Shown: positions 46,046 through 54,297 of the stretch, one piece after another
Layout of the letters: each line of letters begins with the position of its first letter
Position numbering within the stretch: the first letter of the stretch is position 1
NCBI GenBank assembly: GCA_019414345.1
Contig: DXMF01000040.1
Location: 1-61,411, forward strand
Direction: 5' to 3'
Source of the DNA: Collinsella sp.
GTDB lineage: Bacteria; Actinomycetota; Coriobacteriia; Coriobacteriales; Coriobacteriaceae
Length of the DNA stretch: 61,411 bases
Notes under the pieces: model-generated
What the model was told of the DNA's origin: nothing
The model's input: the letters and a program-made list of their open reading frames with translations, nothing else
The model's database searches: none
Translations under genes and position numbers: made by a program

Positions 46046-47185
46046 CTAGCAGGCTAAATCGCGCAAAGCGTCAAACGCGGTATCGACTTCCTCGTCCGTG
46101 TTGAAATACCCAAACGAGAAGCGAACGATACCCTGGCGCTCGGTCTCGAGTGCGCGGTGCATGAGCGGAGCGCAATGGGCGCCGGGGCGCGTCGCAATCC
46201 CCCACCCTTGCATGAGCGCGTCCGAGATCTCAGCAGAGTCGATATCACCCACGTTGAGTGAGACGATCGCCGAGCGCGACGGCTGGTCAAAGGCGCCGTA
46301 GAGCTTGATCTCCGGGATTTTGCGCACGCCAGCGAGAAAGCGATCCGCCAGTGCTCGCTCATGCGCCGCGATCGCCTCGACTCCGCCTTGCGCCTCGATA
46401 AAGTCGAGACCTGCGGAAAGTCCCGCGATGCCGTGGCCGTTGAGCGTGCCCGCCTCAAGGCGCGTGGGCCACCCAAGCGGCTGCAGAGCATCGAAGCTGT
46501 GCACGCCCGTGCCGCCCATGGCCCACGGAGCCACATCGACGCCCTCCGCCACGGCCAGGCCGCCGGTCCCCTGCGGACCCATGAACCCCTTGTGGCCGGT
46601 AAAGCACACAATGTCGAGCCCCATGGTTTGCATATCGATATGCGCCGTACCGGCAGACTGAGAGGCATCGACGATCACCAGCGCACCGGCCGCATGGGCG
46701 ATGGCAGCCACACGCGAAACGTCGACCGCGTTGCCGGTCACATTGGAAGCGTGCGTCACCACCACGGCACGCGTACCGGGCGTGACCAACCGCTCGAGCT
46801 CGTCGTAGTCGAGCGCGCCGTTCGCGTCGCAGCCCGCATGCTCAACCGTCACACCCTGCTCCGTCGCCAAGCGATTGAGCGGACGCAGCACGGAGTTGTG
46901 CTCAAGCACCGTCGTGACCACGCGGTCGCCGGGGCGCACCACGCCATTGATAGCGGTGTTGAGCGCCGCGGTGGAGTTGGGCGTAAAACACACATGGTCC
47001 GCCCTCGGGCAACCAAAAAGGCGCGCAAGCTTGGCGCGGCAGCCGTGGATGGTACGCGCGGCGTCAAGCGCACCCGACGTGGCACCGCGCCCGGCATTGC
47101 CGAGCGAGCACATCGCCTGCGTCACGGCATCGATGACCGCCTGCGGCTTGTGCATGGTCGTCGCCGCGTTATCCAGATAGATCAT
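46046..47185 (-). CDS. Aminotransferase class V, cysteine desulfurase-like
   Basis: This 379-residue PLP enzyme of the NifS/CsdB type probably releases sulphur or selenium from (seleno)cysteine. It has MIYLDNAATT at the start, VIVDASQSAGT (PLP ring Asp and Gln) and FTGHKGFMGPQGTGGL with the Schiff-base Lys. The catalytic Cys is in RPGAHCAPLMHRAL. The start at 47185 has GGGAGG seven bases upstream and overlaps the DUF3343 gene by ATGA. Its place after selD, yedF and DUF3343 suggests that it supplies selenium to selenophosphate synthetase, an inference from gene order. Confidence 0.88.
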   Translation of the reverse strand: MIYLDNAATTMHKPQAVIDAVTQAMCSLGNAGRGATSGALDAARTIHGCRAKLARLFGCPRADHVCFTPNSTAALNTAINGVVRPGDRVVTTVLEHNSVLRPLNRLATEQGVTVEHAGCDANGALDYDELERLVTPGTRAVVVTHASNVTGNAVDVSRVAAIAHAAGALVIVDASQSAGTAHIDMQTMGLDIVCFTGHKGFMGPQGTGGLAVAEGVDVAPWAMGGTGVHSFDALQPLGWPTRLEAGTLNGHGIAGLSAGLDFIEAQGGVEAIAAHERALADRFLAGVRKIPEIKLYGAFDQPSRSAIVSLNVGDIDSAEISDALMQGWGIATRPGAHCAPLMHRALETERQGIVRFSFGYFNTDEEVDTAFDALRDLAC

Positions 47186-47433
47186 CGCACGACCTCCCAC
47201 ATATCGATCACGGTATAGCCCTCGGTGGGAACGCCCGCCGCGGCGAGTTCGCCGCGCAGCAGCTCCTCATCGGCAGGCAACGCCTTCCACGCCAGACCGC
47301 AGCCGGCAGCGACCTCCCCGGGCACGGGAATCGTTCGCCCAGGAAGGCCGCGCTCGATGCATAGGGACTCGCAGCCCATGGCGGCCGCCGTGGTGGGAAA
47401 CGTGATGACAAGCGCCGGGCGCTTCTCCCTCAT
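47182..47433 (-). CDS. DUF3343 protein, putative selenium/sulphur carrier
   Basis: The 83-residue protein has PALVITFPTTAAAMGCESLC near the start and GEVAAGCGLAWKA, two conserved Cys regions of DUF3343. Such proteins are found beside YedF and cysteine desulfurase genes in selenium users and are thought to carry activated sulphur or selenium. GGAG five bases before ATG 47433 fixes the start. It overlaps the next gene by four bases. Confidence 0.82.
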   Translation of the reverse strand: MREKRPALVITFPTTAAAMGCESLCIERGLPGRTIPVPGEVAAGCGLAWKALPADEELLRGELAAAGVPTEGYTVIDMWEVVR

Positions 47434-47452
47434 GACAACTCCAACCAATATG

Positions 47453-48079
47453 CTACGGGCGCACGACGCGCACGGCCTGCTCCATCTTCTCCACGATCAC
47501 GTACATGTTGGTGACCTCGCCCACCGCAAGCTGGTCTTTAATGCCATAGTGGTCGAGGCAGGTACCGCAGGTGAGAATCTCGACACCCTGCTCGGCCAGG
47601 CCCTTCAGATCATCGAGCACCGGAGAGCCCTCGACGGTGAGCTTGGCGCCGCCGTTGTAGAACAGCATGGTCGCGGGCAGCTCCTCCTGCTGCGTCACGG
47701 CAAAGATGAAGGCCTTCATGAGCTTGTGGCCCAGCTCGTCGTCGCCACGGCCCATACAATCGGTGTAGACGGAAATGACGAGTTTGCCCTTGCTGGCGCT
47801 GGCACCACAGAAGGCAGCGCCATCCTGCTCGGGATCGGCCACGGCAACGGCGCCAGAAGTCGCGACGGTCACGTGCCACTCGGCGTCCGAGATCTTCTCG
47901 ACCGAGGCCGTGCAGCCCTTCTCCTGCGCCATCTTGGAGATGTTCTTGACGGCGGTCTCGTTGTCGACCGAGGTCACCACGGCGCCCTCGCCGTCAAGCT
48001 GTTTGAGTGCCTTAAGCGTCTTGACGACGGGCAGCGGGCAGGCATCGCCCATGGCATTGACTTCAATTTTGGTAGACAT
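47453..48079 (-). CDS. yedF: Sulphurtransferase-like selenium metabolism protein YedF
   Basis: The 208-residue protein has a TusA-like N-terminal domain with the conserved Cys in GDACPLPVVKTLKAL and a C-terminal DsrE-like domain (KLVISVYTDCMGRGDDELG, LPATMLFYNGGAKL and ILTCGTCLDHYG). The two-domain form is characteristic of the YedF of selenium-using anaerobes. It lies 58 bp after selD and probably hands selenium to it. GAAAGGA precedes the ATG. Confidence 0.9.
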   Translation of the reverse strand: MSTKIEVNAMGDACPLPVVKTLKALKQLDGEGAVVTSVDNETAVKNISKMAQEKGCTASVEKISDAEWHVTVATSGAVAVADPEQDGAAFCGASASKGKLVISVYTDCMGRGDDELGHKLMKAFIFAVTQQEELPATMLFYNGGAKLTVEGSPVLDDLKGLAEQGVEILTCGTCLDHYGIKDQLAVGEVTNMYVIVEKMEQAVRVVRP

Positions 48080-48137
48080 AGTAAATTCCTTTCGAATGAA
48101 TCAATCAAGAACGATAGATAGTTGAATAAACAAACCG

Positions 48138-49187
48138 TTAACGGACAACGCGGACGGCAGGACCGCCCGGCTCCGCCTCGCAAACGCGACCGACGACGGC
48201 GGCAACGCGCCCCTCGGCATGCAGACGACGCGCAAGCTCATCCACATCCGCCGCGGGCGCCGCAATAAGCAAACCGCCCGAGGTCTGCGGATCGTACAGC
48301 GCATCCAGCATGCCCGGCTCCAGGTCCTCGTCGGCCGCCACGCGCGGGCCAAAGAAGTCCTGGTTGCGGTAGGAGCCCGCGGGGATAATGCCCAGACGCG
48401 CCATGTCGAGCACCTGGTCAAAGAGCGGCACCGCCCCCGATGCAAGCTCAACCTGCACGCCCGAGCCCTCGGCCATCTCGCACGCGTGCCCGATCAGACC
48501 AAAGCCCGTAATGTCGGTGCAGCCGTGAAGCTCAAGTCCCTCGGCCAGACGAATCGGTGCCTCGTTGAGGGTTCGCATCGAGTCAAACATGGCTGCGGCC
48601 TCGTCCTGCTCGATGAGCTCGCCCTTAATGGCCGTGGTGATAATGCCCGAGCCGATGGCCTTGGTCAGCAGCAGAACATCGCCCACGCGCGCGCCGCTGT
48701 TGGCGAGCATACGGTCAAGCGCGACAAAACCGCTCACGGACAGGCCGTACTTGGGCTCGTCGTCGTTGATGGTGTGACCGCCCGCGATGGAGCAGCCGGC
48801 CTCGACGCACTTGTCGGCGCCGCCCGCCAGAATCTGACCGGCAACCTCAACGCCCAGGCAGCTCGGGATGCACAGCAAGTTCATGGCATGGCTCGGCCGC
48901 CCGCCCATGGCGTAGATGTCCGACAGCGAGTTGGCCGCGGCGATCTGGCCAAACAGAAACGGGTCGTCGACCATCGGTGGGAAGAAGTCGATGGACTGCA
49001 CGAGTCCCAGGTTCTCCCCTACGCGGAAGACGCTCGCATCGTCGAAGGTATCGAACCCCACGAGCAGGTTGTCGTTATGCACATTGGGTAAATCGCCCAG
49101 GACCTGGGCGAGGGCTCCGGGGGCCAACTTAGCGGCTCAACCGCTCGCGGCCGTCATGGACGTGAGCTTAATCTGATCGTCAGCCAT
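48138..49187 (-). CDS. selD: Selenophosphate synthetase SelD, itself a selenoprotein (in-frame UGA)
   Basis: This enzyme makes selenophosphate from selenide and ATP for SelA. The real start is ATG 49187, five bases after AGGAGG, giving MADDQIKLTSMTAASG, then TGA at 49139-49137, then AAKLAPGALAQVL. The TGA is at the catalytic Cys/Sec position of SelD (SG[C/U]xxKl), so it is read as selenocysteine 17. The rest shows VGFDTFDDASVFR, FFPPMVDDPFLFGQIAAANSLSDIYAMGG and AGGHTINDDEPKYGLSVSG. Automatic annotation would start it at a TTG at 49127 and lose the active site. It is 349 residues with Sec. A SECIS hairpin follows the UGA. Confidence 0.95.
49093..49139 (-). promoter_or_regulatory. Selenocysteine codon and bacterial SECIS hairpin in selD
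   Basis: TGA occupies 49139-49137. After 25 bases TCGCCCAG-GTC-CTGGGCGA (49111-49093) forms an eight-pair stem whose three-base loop has the GU expected of bacterial SECIS. The distance from UGA to the loop is about 33 bases, within the known range. Confidence 0.8.
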
Positions 49188-49257
49188 CGATACCTCCTCT
49201 CATCGGTCAATCATTTCCTCCCAGTATACGCATGAATGCGAGCCTACGGCGGATGCA

Positions 49258-50022
49258 TTAATTGAGCGCCTGTGCGCGAATCGCCGCGCCGATGGCTCCG
49301 GCAAAGCGAGCCTGGGGCGAGGTGGTCACCGGCGACCCCAGTAGCTCGCCCAACCGCTCCACCACGAATGCGTTCTCGCACAGGCCTCCCGTCAGGTAGT
49401 ACGGGGCGCCCGCCGCCTGCCCAGCCATGGTCGCCACGCGCGAGACCACGCTGTCGATCACGCCACGCGCAATGTTCTCGCGCGGCTCACCGCGACCGAT
49501 CAGGCTGATGACCTCGCTTTCGGCAAACACCGTGCACATGCTGCTGATCTTGGTGGGTTCGCCGGAACGCGCAAGGTCGGCCATCTGCTGTTGGGAAATA
49601 CCCAGACGGTCGGCCATGATCTCCAAAAAGCGCCCCGTGCCGGCAGCGCACTTGTCGTTCATGGCAAATTTGGCCACGCGACCGCCCTTGATCTGAATGA
49701 CCTTGGTGTCCTGACCGCCCACGTCGATCACGGTGCCGTGGTCGCCAAACAGGCGCACAGCACCGGTACCGTGGCAGGTAATCTCAGTCACGACCTTATG
49801 CGCATAGGGCACGGCGACACGACCGTAGCCGGTCGCGATCACGCGCACGTCGTCGGCAGCCACGTCATAGCCGGCCGCGGCAAGCTCGCCGCGCAGACGC
49901 TCCGCCGCATCGACCGAGGAGAACCCGGTTGGCTGCACGCACGTCCACGCCACCGAACCCCCTCCATCGACCACAGCAGCCTTAGCCGCCGTAGACCCGA
50001 TATCGATCCCGATCCCTATCAT
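49258..50022 (-). CDS. Activator ATPase of the CoA-dehydratase/double-cubane reductase family (HgdC/YjiL-like)
   Basis: The 254-residue protein is an ASKHA-fold ATPase (BadF/BadG/HgdC type) whose homodimer holds one [4Fe-4S] cluster and injects low-potential electrons into its partner enzyme. It has IGIDIGSTAAKAAVVDGGG, VIDVGGQDTKVI and the cluster cysteines in MNDKCAAGTGRFLE and SSMCTVFAESEV. It is downstream of the reductase genes on the same strand, so all three probably form an operon with palindromic spacers. Confidence 0.9.
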   Translation of the reverse strand: MIGIGIDIGSTAAKAAVVDGGGSVAWTCVQPTGFSSVDAAERLRGELAAAGYDVAADDVRVIATGYGRVAVPYAHKVVTEITCHGTGAVRLFGDHGTVIDVGGQDTKVIQIKGGRVAKFAMNDKCAAGTGRFLEIMADRLGISQQQMADLARSGEPTKISSMCTVFAESEVISLIGRGEPRENIARGVIDSVVSRVATMAGQAAGAPYYLTGGLCENAFVVERLGELLGSPVTTSPQARFAGAIGAAIRAQALN

Positions 50023-50076
50023 GGCTCTCTCCCAATCTAAACATCAAAGGTAGCGGCGCGTTCAGGCGCCTTAGCT

Positions 50077-50181
50077 CTAGGTTTCTCAGGTGCCGGAGAT
50101 TGACCCGAAAGAGGAGCGCAGCGTACATTGGGTACGCAAGCGACGGTTTGAGGAGCAAGATCCGGTGCCTGAGGAAGCTAG
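50077..50181. repeat. Structured palindromic spacer (copy B)
   Basis: CTAGGTTTCTCAGGTGCCGGA at the left pairs with a right arm ending at 50181 apart from a symmetrical CA/CA mismatch, and GCGTAC/GTACGC form an inner hairpin. About 80 percent of positions match copy C at 51380. It lies between the reductase and activator genes and overlaps the reductase stop by three bases. Confidence 0.75.
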
Positions 50182-51341
50182 AGGGTTTCGATGAAGGCGG
50201 CGATGCGGGTCTCGATCTGTCCCATGTCGCCGTTGCTGTAGTCGGTCTCGATCTTCATGTACGGAATGCCCGCACCCTCGACAGTCTCCTGCATGCGCGC
50301 ACTCTCCACGTTAAAGGTGTGGCACGCCTGGAGCACGCTCTCCACTACGCCATCGACGTGATACTTCTCGCACATGGCCAGCGTGTTTTCCATACGACCG
50401 TCGTTGGGCGTCATGACCGAGCAGTTAATGTCCAGGTAGCGGTCGGCGATGGCGCGCAAGATGTCGGGAGCCTCCGGGTCGATCATCATGGCCGCCGTGC
50501 GCTCGCCCGAGCAGTCGTCCATGCACACGACCACACCACCGTTGGACTCGATGGTGCGACCGATCTTGTTGATCACGCCGCCCACCGGGCAGCCGGTGAT
50601 CAGAATGCGCTTGGCGTCCGCCGCAACCGGGCGCTCGCCCGCGTCGTAGGCCTCGCGCAGCATGGCGACCTTTTGCTCCAGCTGCTGCGTATAGGCCTCA
50701 ATATCAAAGCTGAACGTACCGGCAAACATAGTGCTCATCAAGTCGACGCCGCTCATGGCCGCCGGCTGATTGGCCTGCAGCGCAAACATCTCGAGCTGGG
50801 CCGCACGCAAGCGGTTGCGACGACGGACGGCAGCACGCAGGTCATCGTCGGTAATCGTGATGCCGTAGAAGCCCTCGAGCTCCTCCTTGAGCAGGCGGCA
50901 CTCCTCGTACCAGCCTTCACGCTCGTAGGCGCGATCACGACCCTGCGGAAGATGCAGAATGTGCGTGCGCTTGAGCTCGTTGAGTAGCTCGTACATCTTC
51001 TTCTTGCCGTCGCAGGTGGTCTCGCCGATGATCATGTCGCTAAAGTACGTAAACGGGCACTTTTGCGAGTAGGCAAAACCGTAGGTCGACTTGATGAGCG
51101 GACACAGATTTGCCGGCAGCACCTTCTCGGCCTCGGGAATCACCTCGTCGGATGTACCGCACAAGGCCACACTTGCAGCGCCCGCGGCATCGATGATCTC
51201 GAGCGGCGTATAGCTGCACAAAAAGCCGACCAGGCGATTGCCCGCCTGCTTGTAATCCTTAACGCGAATAAACGCCGCCTTGCGCTGCTCGTTGAACTCC
51301 TCAAACGTGGATGGCAACGGCTGCTCCATATTTTCCGACAT
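50178..51341 (-). CDS. Double-cubane-cluster reductase / 2-hydroxyacyl-CoA dehydratase family subunit (YjiM-like)
   Basis: The 387-residue protein belongs to the HgdB/BcrC superfamily. It has Cys residues at CPLIKSTYGFA, KCPFTYFSD and VVCMDDCSGER plus FLCSYTPLEIIDAAGAA, GETTCDGKKKMYE and ITGCPVGG, typical of the double-cubane cluster proteins that reduce small molecules with ATP-driven electrons. AGGAG four bases before ATG 51341 decides the start; an upstream in-frame extension is not credible. The substrate is unknown. It is paralogous to the broken gene just upstream. Confidence 0.85.
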   Translation of the reverse strand: MSENMEQPLPSTFEEFNEQRKAAFIRVKDYKQAGNRLVGFLCSYTPLEIIDAAGAASVALCGTSDEVIPEAEKVLPANLCPLIKSTYGFAYSQKCPFTYFSDMIIGETTCDGKKKMYELLNELKRTHILHLPQGRDRAYEREGWYEECRLLKEELEGFYGITITDDDLRAAVRRRNRLRAAQLEMFALQANQPAAMSGVDLMSTMFAGTFSFDIEAYTQQLEQKVAMLREAYDAGERPVAADAKRILITGCPVGGVINKIGRTIESNGGVVVCMDDCSGERTAAMMIDPEAPDILRAIADRYLDINCSVMTPNDGRMENTLAMCEKYHVDGVVESVLQACHTFNVESARMQETVEGAGIPYMKIETDYSNGDMGQIETRIAAFIETL

Positions 51342-51379
51342 ATAACTCCTTAACAAACCTTTTAACCAACCAAGGAAAC

Positions 51380-51479
51380 GGCTTTCCCAGGTGCCCGAGG
51401 TTGCCGTGAAAAAGGAGCGCCGCGTACTTTGGTACGCAAGCGACGGTTTGAACGGCAAGATCGGGTGCCTGGGGAAGCC
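51380..51479. repeat. Structured palindromic spacer (copy C)
   Basis: GGCTTTCCCAGGTGCCCGA pairs with TCGGGTGCCTGGGGAAGCC, with a CA/TG-type mismatch block. TTGCCGT pairs with ACGGCAA inside, then GCGTAC with GTACGC around TTTG. The central part GCAAGCGACGGTTTGA is identical to copy B. It lies between the broken and intact reductase genes. Confidence 0.75.
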
Positions 51480-51495
51480 GCCGGGACGAATAGTC

Positions 51496-52779
51496 CTAAA
51501 TGGTTTCCAAGAAAGCCTCAATCCTGGTTTGCAGTTGGCCTGCATCCTCGCCGGCGTAGTCGGTCGTGATGTGCATAAACGGAATGCCGGCCTCCTCGGC
51601 AGCCTTCTCCACGGCAAACGACTCCATCTCGTAGAGCGTGCAGAACTGCAGGGCCACGTCGACGATGCCGTCGGCATGCAAGTCCTTGGCCATCTGGACA
51701 ATGTCCTTCATACGCTAATCGTTGGGCGTAAAGACGGCGCAGTTAATCTTAAAGTAGCGCTCGGCGATGGCGTCGAGCATCTCGTCGACCGTCTCACCGG
51801 ACTCGTCGACCAGGTCCTTGTAGTAGCGCGAGCCCGTGCAGGACTCCTCGCCTACCACAACGCCGCCGGCCTTCTCGATGAGGTTGAACAGCTTCCAGTT
51901 GGGCACGGCCATGGGCGTGCCGGTGTACAGGATGCGCTTGGTCCCCTTGGGCGCCACGCCCTCGCCGGCCTCAACGCGCTGCTCGCACTCGGCGGCCATC
52001 TCGTTGATGGCTCCGGTCAGACGCGGCGTATCGTCCATAAAGGCGGCCTGAACGGTCAGCAGGCTGTCGAGACCGCTGATGGGCGCCGGATCGGCAGCGC
52101 GCGTGGCAGCCAGACGCTGCAGGGCGCGACGCTTCTCGTTGACGGCGTGGATGGCAGCCTTCAGGCGCTCGGGCGTAATCTTGACGCCGCACTCTTCCTC
52201 GATCTTGGCGGCAAGCTTTTTAACCTCGGCCTTCCAGGTCACGAGCGTCGACTCGTCGTGCACGTTGGGGATATCCATGACGTACATGTTCTTTTGCGTG
52301 GCAAAGAACTCGTAGGCCTTCTTCTTGCCATCGCAGGTGTTCTCGCCCACCACCAGATCACTCGACTCAATTTAGGGGCAGACCTCGCCCAGCATAAAGC
52401 CGGCAAAGCTCTTGATAAGCGGACAGGTGTTGCGCGGCAAGTGCTCCTCGACCTTGTCCGTTGCCCAGTCGGCACCCGAGCACAGGCCCACGGGGATGCC
52501 ATCGCAGGCAAGCACGATCTCCTCGGGCACGTAGATGCAGAACGAACCGACGATCTTGGTGGCCTCGCCGGCCTCCTTCTTGTCGAGCATCTCCTTAATA
52601 CGGCCGCTGTGGATGTTGGTGGCGACAAAATCCAGGTAGGACGTAGACTTGGGGCGATTGTTCTGCGTCAGGAACATATCGCCGTACATCTGGCCCACGG
52701 CGCCCAGCAGCATGTCGTGGTCGGCAAGATTCATGCCGAGGCTCTCCCACATCGGATGGAAATCGAATTCTTCAGCCAT
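51496..52779 (-). pseudogene. Broken paralogue of the double-cubane reductase subunit (two in-frame stops)
   Basis: The reading frame runs without shifts for 427 codons and encodes a full family member: GSFCIYVPEEIVLACDG, RNTCPLIKSFAGFMLG, VGENTCDGKKKAYEF, VVVGEESCTGSRYYKD and AVFTPND. TAA (52374-52372) replaces an aromatic residue after EVCP, where the paralogue has CPFTYFSD. TAG (51717-51715) replaces the residue between ND and RMKD. Both can arise by one base change, and everything else looks intact, so the loss is recent. TAG and TAA end other genes in this window, so general recoding is unlikely. The TGA/Sec machinery does not read them. Unless readthrough occurs, only a 135-residue fragment is made. 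Confidence 0.85.
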
Positions 52780-53112
52780 GACGGTTCCCCTCTCGAACCA
52801 AAAATGAATAGCTACGGTATTTCTGCACGGTGGGTGGCGAAAACCCAGCCGTGCTCAAACCCGGAATTTTGGGGAACCCGCTTTGCGGTCGATTATTTAG
52901 TTGTGCGTCGTCTCTCCCGGAGCCGTGAACATACCTGCTCATATGCGGCTCCGAGCCATATACAGGGCGCGCGCGGCAACGCGACGCGAATATGTCTTCT
53001 GCAGCATCGGCGCGCCCTCCTTTTCTCGTCGAAGGTAACTATATCAACGGTTGTCGTCAAGACGAACACCGTCGACGCGCGTACGACAACGTTGGGATGT
53101 GAGCATCTCGCT
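52780..53112. other. Long leader region of the reductase operon
   Basis: No gene is visible. One hairpin has arms GCACGGTGGGT (52825-52835) and ACCCAGCCGTGC with a one-base bulge; another has CGGAGCCG (52918-52925) and CGGCTCCG (52946-52953). They lie in what would be the 5' leader of the 52779 gene and could be an attenuator or an unrecognised riboswitch. Confidence 0.45.
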
Positions 53113-53134
53113 GTCTGATAATTAATTATCAGAC
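53113..53134. promoter_or_regulatory. 22-bp perfect palindrome, operator candidate
   Basis: The half-site GTCTGATAATT is followed directly by its exact inverse. It lies in AT-rich DNA between the mod terminator and the reductase operon, about 335 bp from the latter's first codon. The shape TGATAAT-n2-ATTATCA recalls metal-regulator boxes but with a two-base spacer. The binding protein is unknown. Confidence 0.5.
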
Positions 53135-53178
53135 TGATAAGGTTTAGTCATGTAGAAATCGGCGAACGGCGAAGTGAA

Positions 53179-53211
53179 AACAAAGCGGTCGAGGACTACC
53201 TCCTCGACCGC
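53179..53211 (-). terminator. modABC terminator
   Basis: GCGGTCGAGGA (53185-53195) and TCCTCGACCGC (53201-53211) form an 11-pair stem followed on the minus strand by TTTGTTTTC. It lies 13 bp after modC. Confidence 0.85.
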
Positions 53212-53223
53212 ATCGCACCCGCA

Positions 53224-54294
53224 TTATCGGCAAACGAGATGAATCCTGCTTGCATCAAAATGCATGCGCAGAGTCTCACCCGCCTGCGGCAGCTCTTCCA
53301 CGGGTACACTCACCTTATTCACCTTCCACTGCAGACGCGTGGGCGCATCAGCACGCGGCACGTCCAGCAGCACCAGCCGCTCAAAGCGCGAATCGCTCAC
53401 ACGGGCCACGTGCAAATCGTAGCTGTTGCGACCGCGCTCCGCGCGATTGTCAACATGAAAGTAGCTCGCACGAATACCGAGGTACGTCACGTTATCGGGA
53501 ACCTCATGGCCCACGTTAAAGGTCATGCCCCAGTCCAGGGCTTCAACTTCCTGAGACCCGATCTTGCGCGCCCGGCTTGTGTTCTTGCAGCCCGTCAGAC
53601 GCAGCGCCGCCAGCGTCTGCGGACGGCGGACCACGTCCTCGACGGAGCCGATCTCCTCAACATGCCCGTCGTGCATCACGCAGATGCGCTGGCACAGGCG
53701 GCACGCTTCGTCGATGTCGTGGCTCACGTAGAGCACGGTGCGGTTGCATACATCGAACAGGTCGAGCATGTTTTGCTCAAGCGCGCTCTTGAGATACGCA
53801 TCGAGCGCGCTCATGGGCTCGTCGAACATAAAAATGCCCGGATGCGCCGCCACCATACGGGCAAGCGCCACGCGTTGCTGCTGCCCGCCCGAGAGTCGCG
53901 CGGGGTAGCGATCGACAAAATCGGCCAGACCGAAAATGCCCAAATAGCGCTCGGCGAGCTTTTTGCGCGCGGCGGCGTCGCCAGCATCCTTTACACCGGC
54001 GCATACGTTATCGGCCACCGTCATGTTGGGAAACAGCTGATAGTTTTGAAACAACAGGGCGCATTTTCGCTCCTGGGGTGACAGGTTGATGCCAGCCGCC
54101 GAGTCAAAAAAGGTCACGCCGTTGACGACGATCTTGCCCTCGTCGGGCGTCTCCACGCCGGCAATGCAGCGCAGCGTGCAGCTCTTGCCGCAGCCCGAGG
54201 CACCAAGCAGCGCCACACGCTCCTCGCCGGCCTCAAGCTGCATATCGAGCATAAACCCCGGATAGCGCTTTTTTATGTCCAGAACGAGTGACAT
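53224..54294 (-). CDS. modC: Molybdate ABC transporter ATP-binding protein
   Basis: The 356-residue ATPase powers molybdate uptake. It has Walker A GASGCGKSCTL, signature LSGGQQQRVALARM, Walker B GIFMFDEPMSALD and the switch His in YVSHDIDEA. The C-terminal part (from about residue 235) is a TOBE-like domain, which in ModC binds molybdate and can inhibit transport. It starts three bases after modB. Sulphate or tungstate specificity cannot be excluded, but the modA partner and the following cofactor genes support molybdate. Confidence 0.88.
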   Translation of the reverse strand: MSLVLDIKKRYPGFMLDMQLEAGEERVALLGASGCGKSCTLRCIAGVETPDEGKIVVNGVTFFDSAAGINLSPQERKCALLFQNYQLFPNMTVADNVCAGVKDAGDAAARKKLAERYLGIFGLADFVDRYPARLSGGQQQRVALARMVAAHPGIFMFDEPMSALDAYLKSALEQNMLDLFDVCNRTVLYVSHDIDEACRLCQRICVMHDGHVEEIGSVEDVVRRPQTLAALRLTGCKNTSRARKIGSQEVEALDWGMTFNVGHEVPDNVTYLGIRASYFHVDNRAERGRNSYDLHVARVSDSRFERLVLLDVPRADAPTRLQWKVNKVSVPVEELPQAGETLRMHFDASRIHLVCR

Positions 54295-54297
54295 GGC

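Noticed and set aside
51496..52779. Pyrrolysine or a general stop-codon reassignment to explain the in-frame TAG and TAA
   Set aside because: Both codons are used as ordinary stops by other genes here (for example TAG at 5703, 13882 and 50178), and no pyl genes are visible.
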